Below are positions 12,770 through 27,304 of a stretch of 64,000 bases of DNA, piece after piece (position 1 is the stretch's first letter; each line of letters starts with the position of its first letter). The stretch covers positions 31,690,327 to 31,754,326 of the forward strand of contig NC_037590.1 of NCBI RefSeq assembly GCF_003073045.1, written 5' to 3'. Origin of the DNA: Pomacea canaliculata (lineage: Eukaryota > Mollusca > Gastropoda > Architaenioglossa > Ampullariidae). The notes below the pieces were generated by a model. That model saw nothing but the letters and a program-made list of their open reading frames with translations. It had not been told where the DNA came from and searched no databases. The translations under genes and the position numbers were made by a program.

Positions 12770-15700
12770 TAGGAAAGAGGATGGGGGAAGAGAGGAACCC
12801 TACATCCTGAGACCTTAAGTTTGAGGTGTGCTGAGGGAGGGGTTGGGGGGATTTTTGTGGAGGACAAGAGGAAAGAAGTGCTGGTGATGGATGGAAACAA
12901 CTGTTTCTTTGGCACAGTTCAGGCGCAGGTACCTCCTCCCCACCCCACCCGAACAAGGTTCTCGAACTTTGCTGGCGAGTGGTGAGCCTGGGCAAAAAGT
13001 GGTGCACGTCCCGGGTGGCGGGTGTCGGCGTAGGGGCTCGCCCACCCGGGTTACAAGTTTGAGGACGGTTCATCAAACAGATCAGATTACGTTAGCCACC
13101 CTGGCCAGGCCGCCGGAGCGTCTACTTAGTGTCCCGTTAGGGGGAACGGGTGCATGCCACTGGTCTCAGTCTCGTGTGTACAAACTTGAACTTAAAGCAA
13201 GAAGAAACGATTGATTCAGTGGGAAGAGGCGGTCCCTACTTGCCTGTTGTCATTCTTGTTGCAAAAGTGTTCAGTGATATGTTTGATTTCCAACGCGTGC
13301 TTAGAGTAGACAACAGCTGTTGGCAGAAACCTCTCTTTGGCAGGGAAGAGGGCACTCAGCTGTGCCTATCGCCTTTTCTCGCGGAGCCGTCTAAAAACAA
13401 AAAAGTCCGCTGACGTTGCTCCCGGGGATAGAGAGGCGAGAAATCGAAATGAATAAACAAGACAGGAGTCGTGGAGCTAAGTTTTAATAACGATTCACAT
13501 CATAAATGATAAAAAAAAAAAAAATTCTAAGTCGACGGATGAGATATATATGTAGTTGTAACCAACACCCGGATATGGCTTAGTAGCCATAGCATATGAA
13601 CACTTGGTCGGTAAATGGAAAATATCTTTGGCCTCTAACCTTTGCCGAGCTCGTGGTGATAGTTATAGTTTGTAACAGAAACTGTGCAGTGTGTGTGCTA
13701 ACTACTATTAATGCTCTCCTCTATAAGCTAAGCTACATTAGTTGACTCGAGTGCACCACTGCTCTGGGAAAATTAAATATATTAAAAAAATTAAAATTTA
13801 ATAATATTAAAAAATCAGGAAAGGGTAGTATTAGTGCGGCGGCCAGCTAAAGGGTCAAGATGATCGCGTCAGTTTGTGGGTACCGTTCGAGTGGAACTAG
13901 CGCGGGAGTCAGATCTTGCTGTAAGCCGTCCGTAGGGCAGGCACGCTGTCAATATTTAGACGTTCTTGACACAAAGTACTGTAATTGAATGAACTTGACG
14001 TCGGCGATCTTTTTTGCATTGGTCACTTAAGGACCTTAGGTTGTTGTGGGGTTTTTTTTTTTGTTTTTTTTTAAATGTTACACCTCGTTTCCTTTTGAAC
14101 TGTATTCGTGCTGTCGGCATTGGTTTTAGTTTTGTTCTGCATCAGTTTTCATCTGTTTCTCATATTATTTTCCTTCATTCTATTCGCCTCTCTCCCATTT
14201 TTCCACTTCGTCTGCAGCTGACCAGTCGAGACGAGAGTTTGCGTGTGTCGAGCTGATCGTCAGAAAGTTTACTTGTAGTGCTAATAAATCCGATTGGTTA
14301 ACGTGTGGGGGCCTGTATGGGATGATTTCCTTATTTGGTCCCCGTAGACATACTCGTCAGACTACTCTTGGATCCAGAACGGCGTCTGTGTGAGTGCGGA
14401 CAACTAGACGCAGTGACCCGAGTTTTTGAGATTTTTTCTCGGTCTCTCGCAGCGCCACGCACGGGTGAACAGAAATCGAAGGTCTTCGCTTGTAATTTCT
14501 TGAGAGAATACGAGCGGTCCATCAAAGAGTATGCCTTTTGAAACCCCGACTTTTTATTATTTTTTTGTTCCTTCCAAGTTTTCCTTCATCATAGGCCGAA
14601 CGTTTTTTGCCTGCACATTTGAGCCTGCTGACAACGGGAGACCCCCTCGCCGCGACACCTTGCTGACTTACCTGCTTATTAACCCTCCGCGGTTCGCCGC
14701 TGACCCCCGCGTCCCTCAATTCGCCGCCATGCTGAGCTCACAGCTGAGCTGCTTTGAAGGTGGAGTAGTGGTGGGCGGTCCGTTGCGAGACGAGACTTTG
14801 TGACAGGTGGGGCTGGGAAAAAAGTTGCCTGCCACCTGCTAACGAGGCTTTTGTGCTCACAGGTGCAGACCCTTTTGGGTTTTGTCGATTGTCGCGAAAC
14901 GACGGTGTTCCGAGTTCGTTAGATGTCTTGTCACATCGTCTACCCCACCCTCCCACCAACTCCTCCTACCTTGTCCCTTCTCCCATTGGAGACGCAACGC
15001 GACCATTCTTCCGTAGCACGCACGCACGAACACACGGTAGTGAATGTAAGAGCGTAAAGGACAGGGACATGCGAGAGTGGGGTGGACATACTATGATTGT
15101 ATGGCGAAGCACTTGACAGCTAACGTGGAAAATCCGTGGACCAGTCCACATTCTGTATCGATATGATTTCATTATCATAACGAAACTTTCATCGTGTACT
15201 TCAATTTGCCAAGAAGTGCGAACACTACAAAGATGAACGCATTGTGGCTAGTTTTGCAAAGTGTGGATAGCCTTCAGCTTTCTCTAGTAGTTGAGGACTG
15301 TCGAGCTAGCGGTGAATTTGTTTATTTTTGTCCGACATTAAGGGGCTTATTAATTGGACGTGTATTGTCGAATACGTGATCACGTTCGGATTTTTTTTTT
15401 TTAACATGGCAGTCATAATTATAAAATTCTCTCTCCAGATAAGGGAGACAACTTGTTATGATGCAGAATGATCCACGTGCACCGGCTTTGTGTTGTCACG
15501 TGTCCTCCAGTGCCTGAACTCACTACCGCTTCTCTCCCATTTTTCGACCTTTTTGATGCGCCCAAAATCTAAAACTAATACAATCTATGTTAATGTCAAC
15601 TTTTCATAGCTTCTGCATTTTTTTTTTCAAGTCTTCTAGTGTCAGAAACACCTGCAGTTGCATTAATTACACCCGAGACTGCCCGAAATAGAAAAAGCAC

Positions 15701-18700
15701 CCAAAACCAATACAGATGACAAAACCTGATCCTCCTACTTCTTTATCTCCCCCACCAAAAAATTTTAAAAATCGATACGGAATGCCTTCGGTATGGATAC
15801 CTTTGGTTTGCATTTGATTATAGAGCATGCTAGGACTTGATACTTTTGAGTCGTTGACACCTGTATAAACTCATTTTGTTGTTGCAGGTGACAGGGTGAT
15901 GGCGGCAATGACTGAGGAGTTGTATGAAAATGTTTTTTGGCTGTTGAGGGGAGCTCACGACGAGAATTTGTGAAAGGAGAGCAAGATGATTTAAATAGTG
16001 ATAAAGAAAACGGCTAAGCCATCTGGTGTTTGCTAGTATGTGTGCGTGAGAGAGAGAGATGTAAACGAACGAAAGAGGTTCCTGGTTCCCGAGGCACACA
16101 TGCTCCCGACTGCACCGACCATGAAGGGATGAAACACCTATTTGTCGAGCTGATGATTTATTGCGTGACCTTCACTGGCTGAGCAGCTGCCTTCCCTCTT
16201 CATTCACAGTGCTTTCAAGCCGACCCAAGAGCTTAACCCTCTCTTCGCCATCCGCTGCTGTCTGCGTAGGAAACAAGTGAAGAGGGTTCCGCGTGACTTC
16301 TGCGGGGTTGGGGTTCGCTGTTCTACCCAGACATCAATACGAAAGAATGATTTAAAATGTCTTCACATGCGATTTGATGGATTAGTTCGACAGAAAAACA
16401 TGCAATTGTCATCCCTGGTTTATCTGTACAGGCAGCAAAATTGTAGCGCTGCTTTTGTAAACTGTCTTTAGAAGAGGGGTTGCCTGGACGAAAATTCCTT
16501 TCTGGTGTCCTTAGTTTGTTGTTACTCGTGGAGTGCATGAGCGCGCATTACTTTCTTAAATATAAAATAAAAACATCTAATACATACTTCAGTGTTTGAC
16601 ATTCTTTCGTTTTTGTGTGTTGTGTTTATTCCTTGTTACTCCTCGAGGAGCATAGGGCTGTATGTGTGTGTGTGGTTTGTCAAAAGAGTATGTAAGCAGA
16701 TTATAGTGGTATAAAGGATTGTTTCTCCATAGCCTTTCTAATCAAGTAAATGTTTTCCCTTACATTATGCAGTTTTAGACAGCGTGGATATGTTCTGCAG
16801 TTTTCTTCGAGCACTATATGTGCTCAGTCCCTGAAGTAATCTTGAAAACGTTTACAAAAGTATCTTCTGAGTGAAATCAAGTTCAGGGAAAAACACTTTT
16901 AAAGTTTTTCAAATCCAGATCGTTTTCAGCACCTTTTGTAATTTTGGCAGCACTATGCTCCTGAGAGGAGCAGCGAGGAATAAACTTTGTAATTTTGCGA
17001 CTTGCGTAGAAATCTGCTATAGCATTTTTCGTGACACTTAATCGTGTCCACTCATTACAAACCTTTGAAAAAAATCGTACATGCACGCACATTTTACTGG
17101 GGCAGCCTGTGCACGGCGAAAGCTGGGAACTCGCACACACGTCCAATTACTCCTGCCACTCTTCGCCGTCCGCAAGGGAGAGACTTTTAGCGCAGAGAAA
17201 AAATATTTGAGAGCAAAATATAATGTCAACATTTACTTGTGCTTTGCGCCGAAGATGTCGCCTTGATGTTCTGTAGCTGTCTGGTCCGTCGCTTGCTTGC
17301 CGCTACAAGCGCCTTTCTTCTCTGTGCGTGAATCGCTCGGGATTTTTCTCACGAAGGAAAAATAAAACTGTCAAAAAGCTAAAGCGATGTCCCTTCGTTG
17401 TAACAAGGCACTCTGAATGCGCTGAGCATGCAGTTTCGTGTTCACCAGAAATTATTTGAGCAGTCGTCCAGATAAGAGAGTTATATCGGTGTAATGTTTT
17501 CACTTTTAAAAAAGGAAAATAGCTTAAAGCTTACGGATATTATTTCTATAGCTTTCTGCTCCTGTGGTAGCCTCACAATTTGTGACATAATCAGATGTTA
17601 TTAAAACTGCTAGTTTGAACTTAACGTGAGATCGCGCGCGTGCACCTTCTCACACCTATTAATAGTTTTAATTTAGAAACAAAACTTTTCTTCGCTCTCA
17701 TACAGTTTAACGATATTTTCTCAGATGGTTAGTTTAATAAGAAAATGCCTCCACTAGTGGTGATTTCGCACTAATTGGGGAAAAGGTGATAAAGGAGGTG
17801 GGGTGGGAAGAACCAGACGCCCAACCCTAAATGTGATGTTAGTTCGAAGGAACATTACGTATGCCCTAGAAGAAATCTAAACCATAAACTTTACTTACTA
17901 CATGACCTCTGGTGACCCGGAGTTTAGTCTTTTCTGTCCCTCGTGCAATGGCTTCGTGAAATTGTTTGCCAGGCATGTTTGTTCTTCGATTTAAGATGAT
18001 TCCGAAGATCCATCTGCGTTATCTTTTAATCAATTTCAGTCTTTACCTATTGTCCTGGAGAAGCACCATCTTCACTCACAACTGTGTAAAAGTTTTTTTA
18101 AATTATATTTCTAGTGAAATCACATATTGCTTAGTTTCTTAATATTGACGATACTGACAGAAATAAAAAATCTAAGTTTTTTGTCGAAGTGCAATGCAAG
18201 CGACTCCTAAAAAAAAATAAAAAGAAATAGCGCTTGCTCAGCATATAGCACTTCCACTGAAGAGATGGATATATGTCTCATCATTTTTCCATGATTCCAG
18301 ACATCTCAATTATACATTTCCCAAAGCTCGTACCCCTGAATATGTAAAGGGCGGGATAAGGTGGGGTCGTGGAAGAAAAGATCAGAGGAAAGAAGCGTGT
18401 AGATAAGATTATAGACGAGTTAAAATTGCTCCTTTCCACAGAGCAGATTTGATACTTCATTTTTTTTTTAAACGGTTCGTCAAGCTTCAATCAATTAAGG
18501 GGGGCACTAACTTTTGTTTGGCTCTTTTAACCGCTACAACCACGTTACGGTTTTCCCACTGCAAAACATTGATTAATCCAAACGCACAATCGCCCAGGGT
18601 CACAGGTGACCTCTTCCAGGTGTCATACTACCTGATCGCTATGCGACGCCCTCTGAACGAAAGAATTTATACACCCGGCCAGGCGCATGTGCAGGCACGT

Positions 18701-21700
18701 GTTCTGCTCTTGTCACGGCCGCTGTATCTCAGGAACTCATCTGTTCAGCTGACAGACAGCCATTTCGCCCACCAACGTCATTTCAGCCTCGTTCAGGAAC
18801 GCCACTTAATTCCTGTGGGTACGTACGACCAACTCTGCGAGGTTTGGCACCGACAACGCTGCCTCCATATGCGCTTAGCTAATGTTGCTGAACCGTGTAT
18901 ACAAAATGAAATCGATCCGATCGGATCCTTGTAGGTAAAATGCAAAAACAACAAAACAAACAATCGGCTTGTTGAGACGCAAGACAATAAAGAGAAATAA
19001 GACGAAACGATTTCATTTCCCTTGAAAAGTTAACGCCTTGAAATTGTAGAGCAGAAACTCAGAAAACCTTAATGGACGATCTAACCCCAGAGGTGGATAA
19101 ACCATCTACTTTTCAGTAAAGACTATAAGACAACCCAAAAAGCATATCAAGAAAGGATGAGAAAGGATGATGGTTGTCGTACAAAGGTATGCTCTGGGAA
19201 AAAAATAAAACGACTGAAAAAGGTCAAAAAACAGACTATAAGATAACCTTTCAGTTCCTCTCATAATCCAGCTGCGAAAAGCTGTTCAAATCTTGAAAAA
19301 ATAACTCTTTGAAACAAGCAAACCCAAACCAAGCTGATCACACGCCCTGTTAAAACCATTTGTGATACTTTATTGTGAAAGCTATTGCTAATGAGCGATG
19401 TTTGTAATTGGTTTAATTAAGTATATTCGGACTTAACTTCTTTTTTTCATTCCATAAAAAAAAAAAAATTGAGTTTGTATTTTTGGGGGGCCAAAATTGG
19501 TGTTTCGCTCAGGTTATGAATAAGTTGAAACATGAAAGAACACAAAAAAAATACAATATAACTATTCAGGCGGGTTTCTTTCTAAGACAAAGTAAATCAC
19601 CCGCGTTAAACTTCTTGAGTGCACGCAAGCTGATCAATAACCCGAGTCAGGATCATCTGCCTTTTGACCACTGATGGTGGGGGGACTCATACTGAAAGCT
19701 GCCTGCCCTGTACTGACACGATACTACATTCCCTGGGGCCCCAACACATTCCGTCTAATACGATGTTCGACAGCTCCAGGTCAGGCTTCTCACCGCACGA
19801 CTTCTGTACTTCCTCATGCGCTTCCTTCCTCTGCATCAGAATAGATGTCATTCTCGTCTGCATACTTCTCTCTTCCCATTAGGCGCAGTCCTTCCCTCTC
19901 CCCCTCTTACTTTCCCTTGAATATGTATGCTGCGTGCGAAAACCCCTCTTATACGGGGAGAAAGCTGAGAATATAAATACTATAATCATTCACATGAACA
20001 CCATGCAACATGGTGTATTACAACTAAGCCTTTATATTATCTCGACAAAACCACTGCCCTCCCGTCATAGCCCATACGAATCTACCCTGACACCAATCCC
20101 CTTTGCATTCATGACAAGCCGCCATCCGTTGCGCCACCTGACCGCCCACCTACACAAGAATTTGTGAATTTTGTCAAAAACAATATATTCGAACCTACAC
20201 ATTATCGAACGAAAAATTGAAAGAAATACAAAATAGGAAGTTGCAGCTGAATCATTTTTAAAAACCACAATAACTTGTATTAAACATTCTGAACATAATA
20301 AACATGCTATGTGAACATTAAAAAAAAAAAAAAAAAGCTGTGGAAAAGTATAATTCCTATATCTAACTAGTGTTGCGCCCCGTACTGTGGAAAAAATACA
20401 AAAATATTATGGCTTGTTTTCCAATTATACCATTTAAAAAAAAAAAAACAACTAACTTGGCCACAAACACTTACATAACCATTCTATTCATCCTCATCAA
20501 ACAGACGTAAACCAAGAATAATTGAAGGGAAAAAAAAGAAACGAGATAAGATGTTTAAAAAATAAAACACAAAAATTTGCAGCTCAAAACAAGCAAACAC
20601 CGGCCAACAAGTGAAATCACCTGCCGGTGCTCTCGATAAATTGAGCGATGTTCAACTTGCTGAATATACTCGTAAACCTGGAGTGATTCTCAGGATAAAC
20701 CCCTTGCATCTTTCCTTGGTCGTTCGGGCGGAAAACACTTTGTTTTGTTGACAACACGCAACAAAACACAACGACCAAGTGTTACCCCTGCATTTGAAGC
20801 CCCCCGCGGACTCCACAGCATCAATTCCTTGTCACCGGCGCGGCCGTTTATTCACTGACGGCAAGTTAATATCATCAAACTCCCATAAAAAGGAGGAGGG
20901 AGTCCTTCAAAGAAGTGGGAAAAAATGACAGTTAGCAGAGAGGGCGGCAAACATCGCAAGTTAAGCCATGGATGGCATACCGGGTAGGGCGCACAAGGCA
21001 CCTGAACGCTAGGGTGCGATTAAATACGCGTCCTTAAGAGATAGCACAATGAGAGATCATCGAATGCCGCCAACATCTGATAACCGACACCTCCCCTTTA
21101 CACTTGTACACCCCATAATCCCCTCCCCTCGCGCGACCGCGTACACAACAAGCCTGGGGAAGCGGGAACTTCTTGAGAGGATGAAGAAAAACACAAAAAA
21201 CTGCACGCTACTGGTAGAACCCCAAGGGAGACAAATGTGATCAGTCCGCTTTGACGCGCCGCCAGCATGAAACTGGCTGCAACATCGCAACGCAGTTGCC
21301 CAACCTCCAGCACGACAGCTTACCCCGCACTGTGCCCCTCGTCTACCTTATCCNNNNNNNNNNNNNNNNNNNNNNNNNNNNNNNNNNNNNNNNNNNNNNN
21401 NNNNNNNNNNNNNNNNNNNNNNNNNNNNNNNNNNNNNNNNNNNNNNNNNNNNNAACTTAACACAGGGCTAATCGGTACCCGCCGCCGCTTACACACAGTC
21501 AAGCCCTTCAAACCCAAGGGCTGGACGCGTTTACAGACCAGGGCAAATTAAACTGAATTCAAGAAGCACGTGAAGAACTAATTTCCATGAATATTATAAG
21601 AGTTCTTACTTAGGTAGTTTCATAGCAAGGTTGTAAAGCGTTTAAATAACTTTTACTCGAAGTAATGTAATGGGGAGAATGCATAGCCTAAACTTTATAG

Positions 21701-22860
21701 GACATTTTGATACTTGTATGATTTGGTTTAGTGGAATTTTAATAATTAAACCAAACGTATTTTATCATTTTATATTCAATGTCAAATTGTCATTTAGTTA
21801 ACAGTTTTCATTTTATATTCTCATATTGGTTGTTCTTATTCTGTAAGTTTATTCATACGTTTTCTGTATAAATGGCTAGCTTCTTAAATATTTGTATGTG
21901 GAAGAATTTTCAATAATAAAATAATATACTATCTTTTAACTCATAAACGCCAACGAGCTGAGCTTACACACAACACACGTTCTATAATGAAGAGAGTAAC
22001 TGATATGTATGGTACGACTGCAGAGTACAAATATTCAACTTTTGTTGGGTGTTATGTCCTTTTTTTACATACTAGTTTTATGTAGACACTCCTGGTGTTT
22101 GATCATGCAGGCGTTTTTACAGAGAACATGTTAATGGCGTTTGAAATAAAATGTTTAACCTGTATTGCATCAAAAAGTACACGAATTCATATTATAAATA
22201 TGTTATGCCACGCAATTAGCTTGATATACAAGACCATAAATCGGTACTTGACTTTCAAATTATTTAACACCAAAGAATTAATTTTATAAATGAATCTGAT
22301 GATTACGCCTGGTCACCTATTTGAAATATTGTCTTTGAAATGTCTAACAGAAAGTACCAGATTTTTCTTTACCTTTTCAATAGTCAAATATCAGAATTTA
22401 TGAATTATATCTTTTTTCATTTACATATTAGTTCATATGTTACACCATAGATCAATGGCTTTGCAATCATGATAATGAAACAAGACTGCTTTAATACATT
22501 TATTTATCACAACGCAGTCAAGCGTGCATATCTATTTAAGGATGATAAGCGTTAAGCCTGAAAAAATCAAAACAAAGATCATTTGCAGCGAATAAATAAA
22601 ATTACGAATCAAATACTATACTGTTCCAAAATTGACACAGTCGAAATGAAAGCATGGATAGGCTAACAACAAATTTTTACAAGATTCCAGATGTGTCTTA
22701 TTTCTTTACAATTCTCTTTTTCTTTTTATTTCTATTTCAGTCTCTTTTCTATTCATCAAATCTTTAATTGCAATCACATTTATTTGAAGGCAGATTCTCA
22801 CCAGGCGAATCAATGATTACTTACTCCGGTCACATTTTGTGGTATATAAAGGTTGTAAAG
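12770..22860. other. Gene-poor interval, no recognisable gene
   Basis: About 10 kb with no open frame whose translation I recognise. The longest frame (18449-18934, +, 161 codons) has neither known motifs nor a biased composition. The first 800 bases and parts of 14.2-15.1 kb are GC-richer and contain CpG, which could mean regulatory DNA or untranslated exons. The rest is AT-rich with homopolymer runs. A perfect 14-base palindrome TTGTCATATGACAA lies further right, at 22905-22918. The interval contains the 100-N gap, so sequence may be missing. Confidence 0.6.
21354..21453. other. Assembly gap of exactly 100 N
   Basis: One hundred N in a row is the conventional placeholder for a scaffold join of unknown length. 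The order and orientation of the flanking contigs therefore rest on scaffolding data. Confidence 0.97.
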
Positions 22861-23103
22861 CGGCTTGTATCCTCGCCTTTATGACGGAGCCGTTGAGATG
22901 ACACTTGTCATATGACAATGACGTTGGTGTTCGCAAATCCATCTCGGCTTCAAGAGCGAAATTTCTCTTTGAACGTGATACTTTTTTTCCGGGGTAGCTG
23001 CCAGGATATACCGTTTAAAGACCGTAATCTTATATTATTTTTGACACTTTTCACTTAAAGTTTGATTGCAATTGTACCAAAAATGATAATAAATACACTA
23101 AGC

Positions 23104-26101
23104 TCAAATTGCCTCACGAGTATGAACAAGCAATGTAGGTGTAGGAAGTGTCGGACAAACAAACCAGACGGGGAACTCAGGAGCACCAAAAGCCACTGAC
23201 AAGATAAGAGAAAGAGAAAGTAAGAAATCCCTAAATTTGAAGAAGCAAAAACAGATTTATAAAACATCTCTTTATGTAAATCTCTATACTCGATTAACTA
23301 ACTTGAAGTAGTATTTTTAAGATTGGAGTTGCTAAGCTCTTTTTTAAAAAGAACAAACGAAAGAATTCTCAATATCACTGAAATCGTTCCTTTCGCACAA
23401 GTAGGAGAGAGATAGTGACAGATGACACAGAGATATCAAAGCTATAATTTCTTTTCTTTACCTCTGAATATTTTCTAAAATAATTCTGCAACAGACAAGC
23501 AGCCGAGTATACAGGCAGGCAGGCATAAAGTGAAGCAACCAAGGAGGGAAAAAACGACCAAAAGGAAGAAACTGAAGAAAGAAAACATTTCCATTTAAAA
23601 AAACATTGCTCAGGGGGTAAGTAATTTTCCCTTACCAACTGCAGCAGAAATGTTGATCTCCCTTTGGATAACAGTTGTGCCCCATGTGATGCCACATCTA
23701 ACCCAAACTGTTTCATCATCCATCAAGCTCCGAAACTCTTTATAATGCAACTTTAGCGGTTTGGCGATTGTATTTTTCCTTTCAATTGCAAGCCCTAGGT
23801 TAGTGCCGTTGCCTGTGCTCCATCCTAAAAGCCCTGGGGGTTGCCCCATATTGCTGGTGTTACACGTACAGATGACATCATTGTTTTGTAACAATCCAGA
23901 TTGTGGGTCACAGTAGACTTCTGGTTCAAGAGGTTGCTCTACAGATAGAAAAAGTAATTTTTTTAAAGTTAACTTAAATTTGAAAATTATTGTATTTTAA
24001 AGCTTTTTTCAGACAAAAGATAACGCACTCCAAGATAGAAACACACAAACACACATGCACCGCCCACACATCCCCCTCCCCAAAGACACTCTCTCTCTCT
24101 CTCACACACTCTCTCACACATATGTGACAAACCAGCTGATTTATTTCTGTAATAGATATGCTGACTAATGAGAAAGACTTTTTTGTTCTAAAAATGCTAA
24201 AAGAATGAAAACTGGAGATGAAATGTGAAAATATGAATCACTCAATAAACTCTAGCGACGGATTGCTAATAAAAGAAAAACAAAAAAAAACAAAACACAT
24301 TTAGCACATGAGAATACTATAATTACCAACTGAAATCCATTCCTTCGCGCCAGCTGTAGAGTAGGTTTGTCCACCTGGCGTGACAGAGACATAAAAGTTA
24401 TATTTTCCTTCCTCTGCAGGTAATGTTGTGATGAACTGACAGAAACCTGACACCTTTACTTCACTCCTAGTGATCCTCTTACTAGTCGGTGTCGTGACCA
24501 TGGTGATACTCTCCAGGGTCTCGTTCCTTGACTGAACAAACAAGAAAAGAGAGAAAAATGAGATTAAGATAATTCGCTGAGAAGGGACTGAGGCGAGAAC
24601 AAGATTTAATGACACTTATCCTACTGATTTCCAGAAACATTAGTGACTGATGCTAACTCGAGAAAAATAGCAACAACGACGATGGTGGTGATTCATGAGA
24701 TTTGATGTATGATGATGATTGACGATGGATGACTATCCTGATTGTACAGTAATGATTGTTAACATGTGATCAGATTCCCCGCTCTCCTTACCAGGCTGAG
24801 AAGTGGACATAAAAGCTGACAGGGATAGGTATATTAAGAATTTAATTCTCCCGTTTGTTCTCTTGTATATTAACGATAGATCAATTAGAATTGTACTGGA
24901 AGTAGCGAGTTTTATTCCACAATACTCTTCCTTTACATTTGTTCTTTGTTAATGTCCATTTGTTTTCATATTTTTAAGGGGATTTTGAATTCGTTTTCTT
25001 GCCTGAAAGGTCTTTAATCATTACTTACCCCTAGCTTGAATCGTAAAAGTTTACACTTGTATATACTTCGTGAGGAGTAGAGATTGCCAATGACACATGA
25101 CACATTGACAGTCCAGGATGTATTGACTGCTCTGCATAAAACGTCTTCTGGTGGAACTGTTACATAAATCAAGGTGTATACTATTATTGTTTGATGAGCT
25201 CAGGCAACTAAAAAACCTTGTTGGCATGTAAAATAAAAGTAATTCTTTAAAAGCTCGTTGAATACTTTATTAATCCATTTGCGTATAATTTTAACTAACA
25301 GTACAATTAATAATTATGGGTTTTGATGTATCTGACAAAAATTAAATAATTCTATGCTTACTTATATAGTTTAGCTTGCAACTGGCGATTGTAAACCTGT
25401 TGAATCCATCTTCGCGATAGCAATACAGAGTTCCATTCAGTCTATGTATGCTGTTGTAAATACTGGTGTTCCTAGCATCAACTGCCATCGTTGTATGCAA
25501 GGAATCAAGAGAACGGGCCTTAAATAATCTTTCATCATAAGGCCAGATATTACAGACATGTCCATCACACAGAGCAAGCAACTCATGAGCTCCTGTGTCA
25601 TGGACACTTAAATTCCACCTCACTGTTGTCTTGACTGCAACCTTGCAGGTGAAGTATGTAACTTGGTCAGCTGCTATTTCCCTCATTCCATCATTTCCAC
25701 ACGGTGATAGTTTTATATCTGTAAATGCACATTTTAACAGAAGATACATTGATAATATCATGTATTTCCTTGTATTGCATACAGTATAAGTAGTATAAAA
25801 CATCAGTCTGGCCAAGAAACCTGGCTCAACAATTCTCTACTATTCCAGCTCTTTCTTTTCTCTAATAACTCTGCTCGCTTTGTATAAACTGTAATTTACT
25901 TTTATAATCTGTAACATGCAGTTTACCATCACGTGGTGAAAACCAGTTGACATGTAACAGGACAGCAAATGAATTTTAGGAATAGAAACAATAAAATCAT
26001 ACACAGTTAATGAATGAAGAAAACTTGTCCACTTTACCTGTGGCTCTGGAAGAACCAAGAAGAAGCAGAAATAAGATGTATAATTTTCTCATAAATCCCA
26101 T
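23104..26101 (-). CDS. Ig-like secreted protein, array copy A
   Basis: Exons on the minus strand: 26101-26038 (signal peptide MGFMRKLYILFLLLLGSSRA), 25718-25362 (Cys-rich N-terminal domain), 25156-25029, 24531-24327, 23938-23636 (Ig-like) and possibly 23195-23104 as a terminal exon ending in TGA. All phases agree. Domain 1 begins KLSPCGNDGMREIAADQVTY and has many Cys and N-glycosylation sequons. The middle exons carry VNVSCVIGNLYSSRSIYKCK and VKVSGFCQFITTLPAEEGKY. The last domain has CTCNTSNMGQPPGLLGW and, about 45 residues on, VWVRCGITWG, the B-strand Cys, C-strand Trp and F-strand Cys of an Ig fold. No membrane segment is visible, so the product is probably secreted. Copy C shares the same exon plan. 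Function is unknown; by analogy with molluscan Ig proteins, defence or recognition is possible but is inference. The last exon is weak. Confidence 0.72.
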
Positions 26102-26749
26102 TTTCCACATCTTCATTAACATGTGAAAGTCTACATGTACATCTAAGCTGCAGCTGTCTGTAAGGAAGAGGTGAAACAAAAGACAGTTTTATATCATGCT
26201 CACATCCATTTCCCGAGAATATGAAAAAGTTCATGAATTATTTCCTCTATGATTCACGAAGATGGGTAAAATACCCGTAGTTAATCTTCCTTTCCAGTGT
26301 TACTTGTTGTTTCGAAAAGAATATTGTTTTAAATGTTTCTAATGACCTTTTTCATTCTTGTGTGTGTGACGAAGAATTATGGGAGAGGTCAGGTCATGTA
26401 TGTCTAATGACTAACGCTGTATGTTCAAGTCACTTCTCAAAAACTGTTATATGTGGATATTTCCTAGTAAAGTAATGATGCATGTAAAAAATATATCCAT
26501 AGTACTATACTGTAAGTGTACTGTAGATAGGACTCACACATATATAGTTGTATCATTGACCATCATGTCTAATCTAAGTAATCACAATGTATGGAGTTAT
26601 GCAAGCTCTGGTCATGGACTCTACTAAAATTGTCTGCCGAAGACAGGAGAATATGTTTCGTATTACATATCACATGCTCTCACCCAAACGATTCTTCGTT
26701 CTCCCTCTCTCTTGTTATCTCATATTCAATACACAGATACACTCACACA

Positions 26750-27304
26750 CGGTACACGGACGTTTCGCCGCCGGACGTTTCGGAGCCGGACGTTTTGCCG
26801 ACCGGACGTTTCGCCACCGGACGTTTCGGAGTCGGACCATTTGCCGACCGGCGTTTCGCCGCCGGACGTTTCGGCGCGGGGCACTTCATTTCGGCATTTC
26901 ACGCGGGACCTTTAGCCGAAGTCAAGTGTGTGACGCCCCTTCGCTCACACATTTCTCTCGCCATTGTATCAATGTATCAGTGAACTCTCTCTCACTATCC
27001 CTCCTCATATCAACCGTTAGCTCACACATTTCTCTCGCCATTGTATCAATGTTTTTTCTCAAAGCTGTTGCGCATAATCTGTGACAATCAAAGTGAACTG
27101 TCTGTGAAGTCTGTGTGTAAAATGTGTTTGAAATAAAGAATTATTGTGTAATCTAGTAGTTACTTTCATTCTTTGAGAAGTAAGTAAGCTCTCTCTCTCT
27201 GACATAATGCGACGAAACGTCCGGCGGCGAAACGCCGGTCGGCAAAACGTCCGACTCCGAAACGTCCGGCGGCGAAACGTCCGTCGGCAAAACGTCCGCA
27301 CACG
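26750..27304 (+). mobile_element. Miniature inverted-repeat transposon, copy 1, with GGACGTTTCG subrepeats in its ends
   Basis: A 555-base element whose two ends are inverted repeats built from short tandem units (CCGGACGTTTCGCCG and variants): about 130 bases at the left end and about 95 at the right. The outer ends differ (left CGGTACACGGACG; right, reversed, CGTGTGCGGACG). The interior has TCACACATTTCTCTCGCCAT repeated twice and no coding capacity. An 8-base direct repeat CTCACACA flanks it (26742-26749 and 27305-27312), but the left flank is CA-rich, so chance cannot be excluded. The second copy, at 30.7-31.2 kb, is in opposite orientation. The superfamily is unknown; a genuine 8-base duplication would suggest hAT. 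Confidence 0.8.

Noticed and set aside
12891-13413. Overlapping GC-rich frames after MRPS37
   Set aside because: Translations are Arg/Gly/Pro-rich on both strands, as expected from GC-rich non-coding DNA, and no known domain is visible.
18449-18934. 161-codon plus-strand frame, the longest in the gene-poor interval
   Set aside because: No motif, no signal peptide, ordinary composition and no splice support; length alone is not convincing in 10 kb of sequence.
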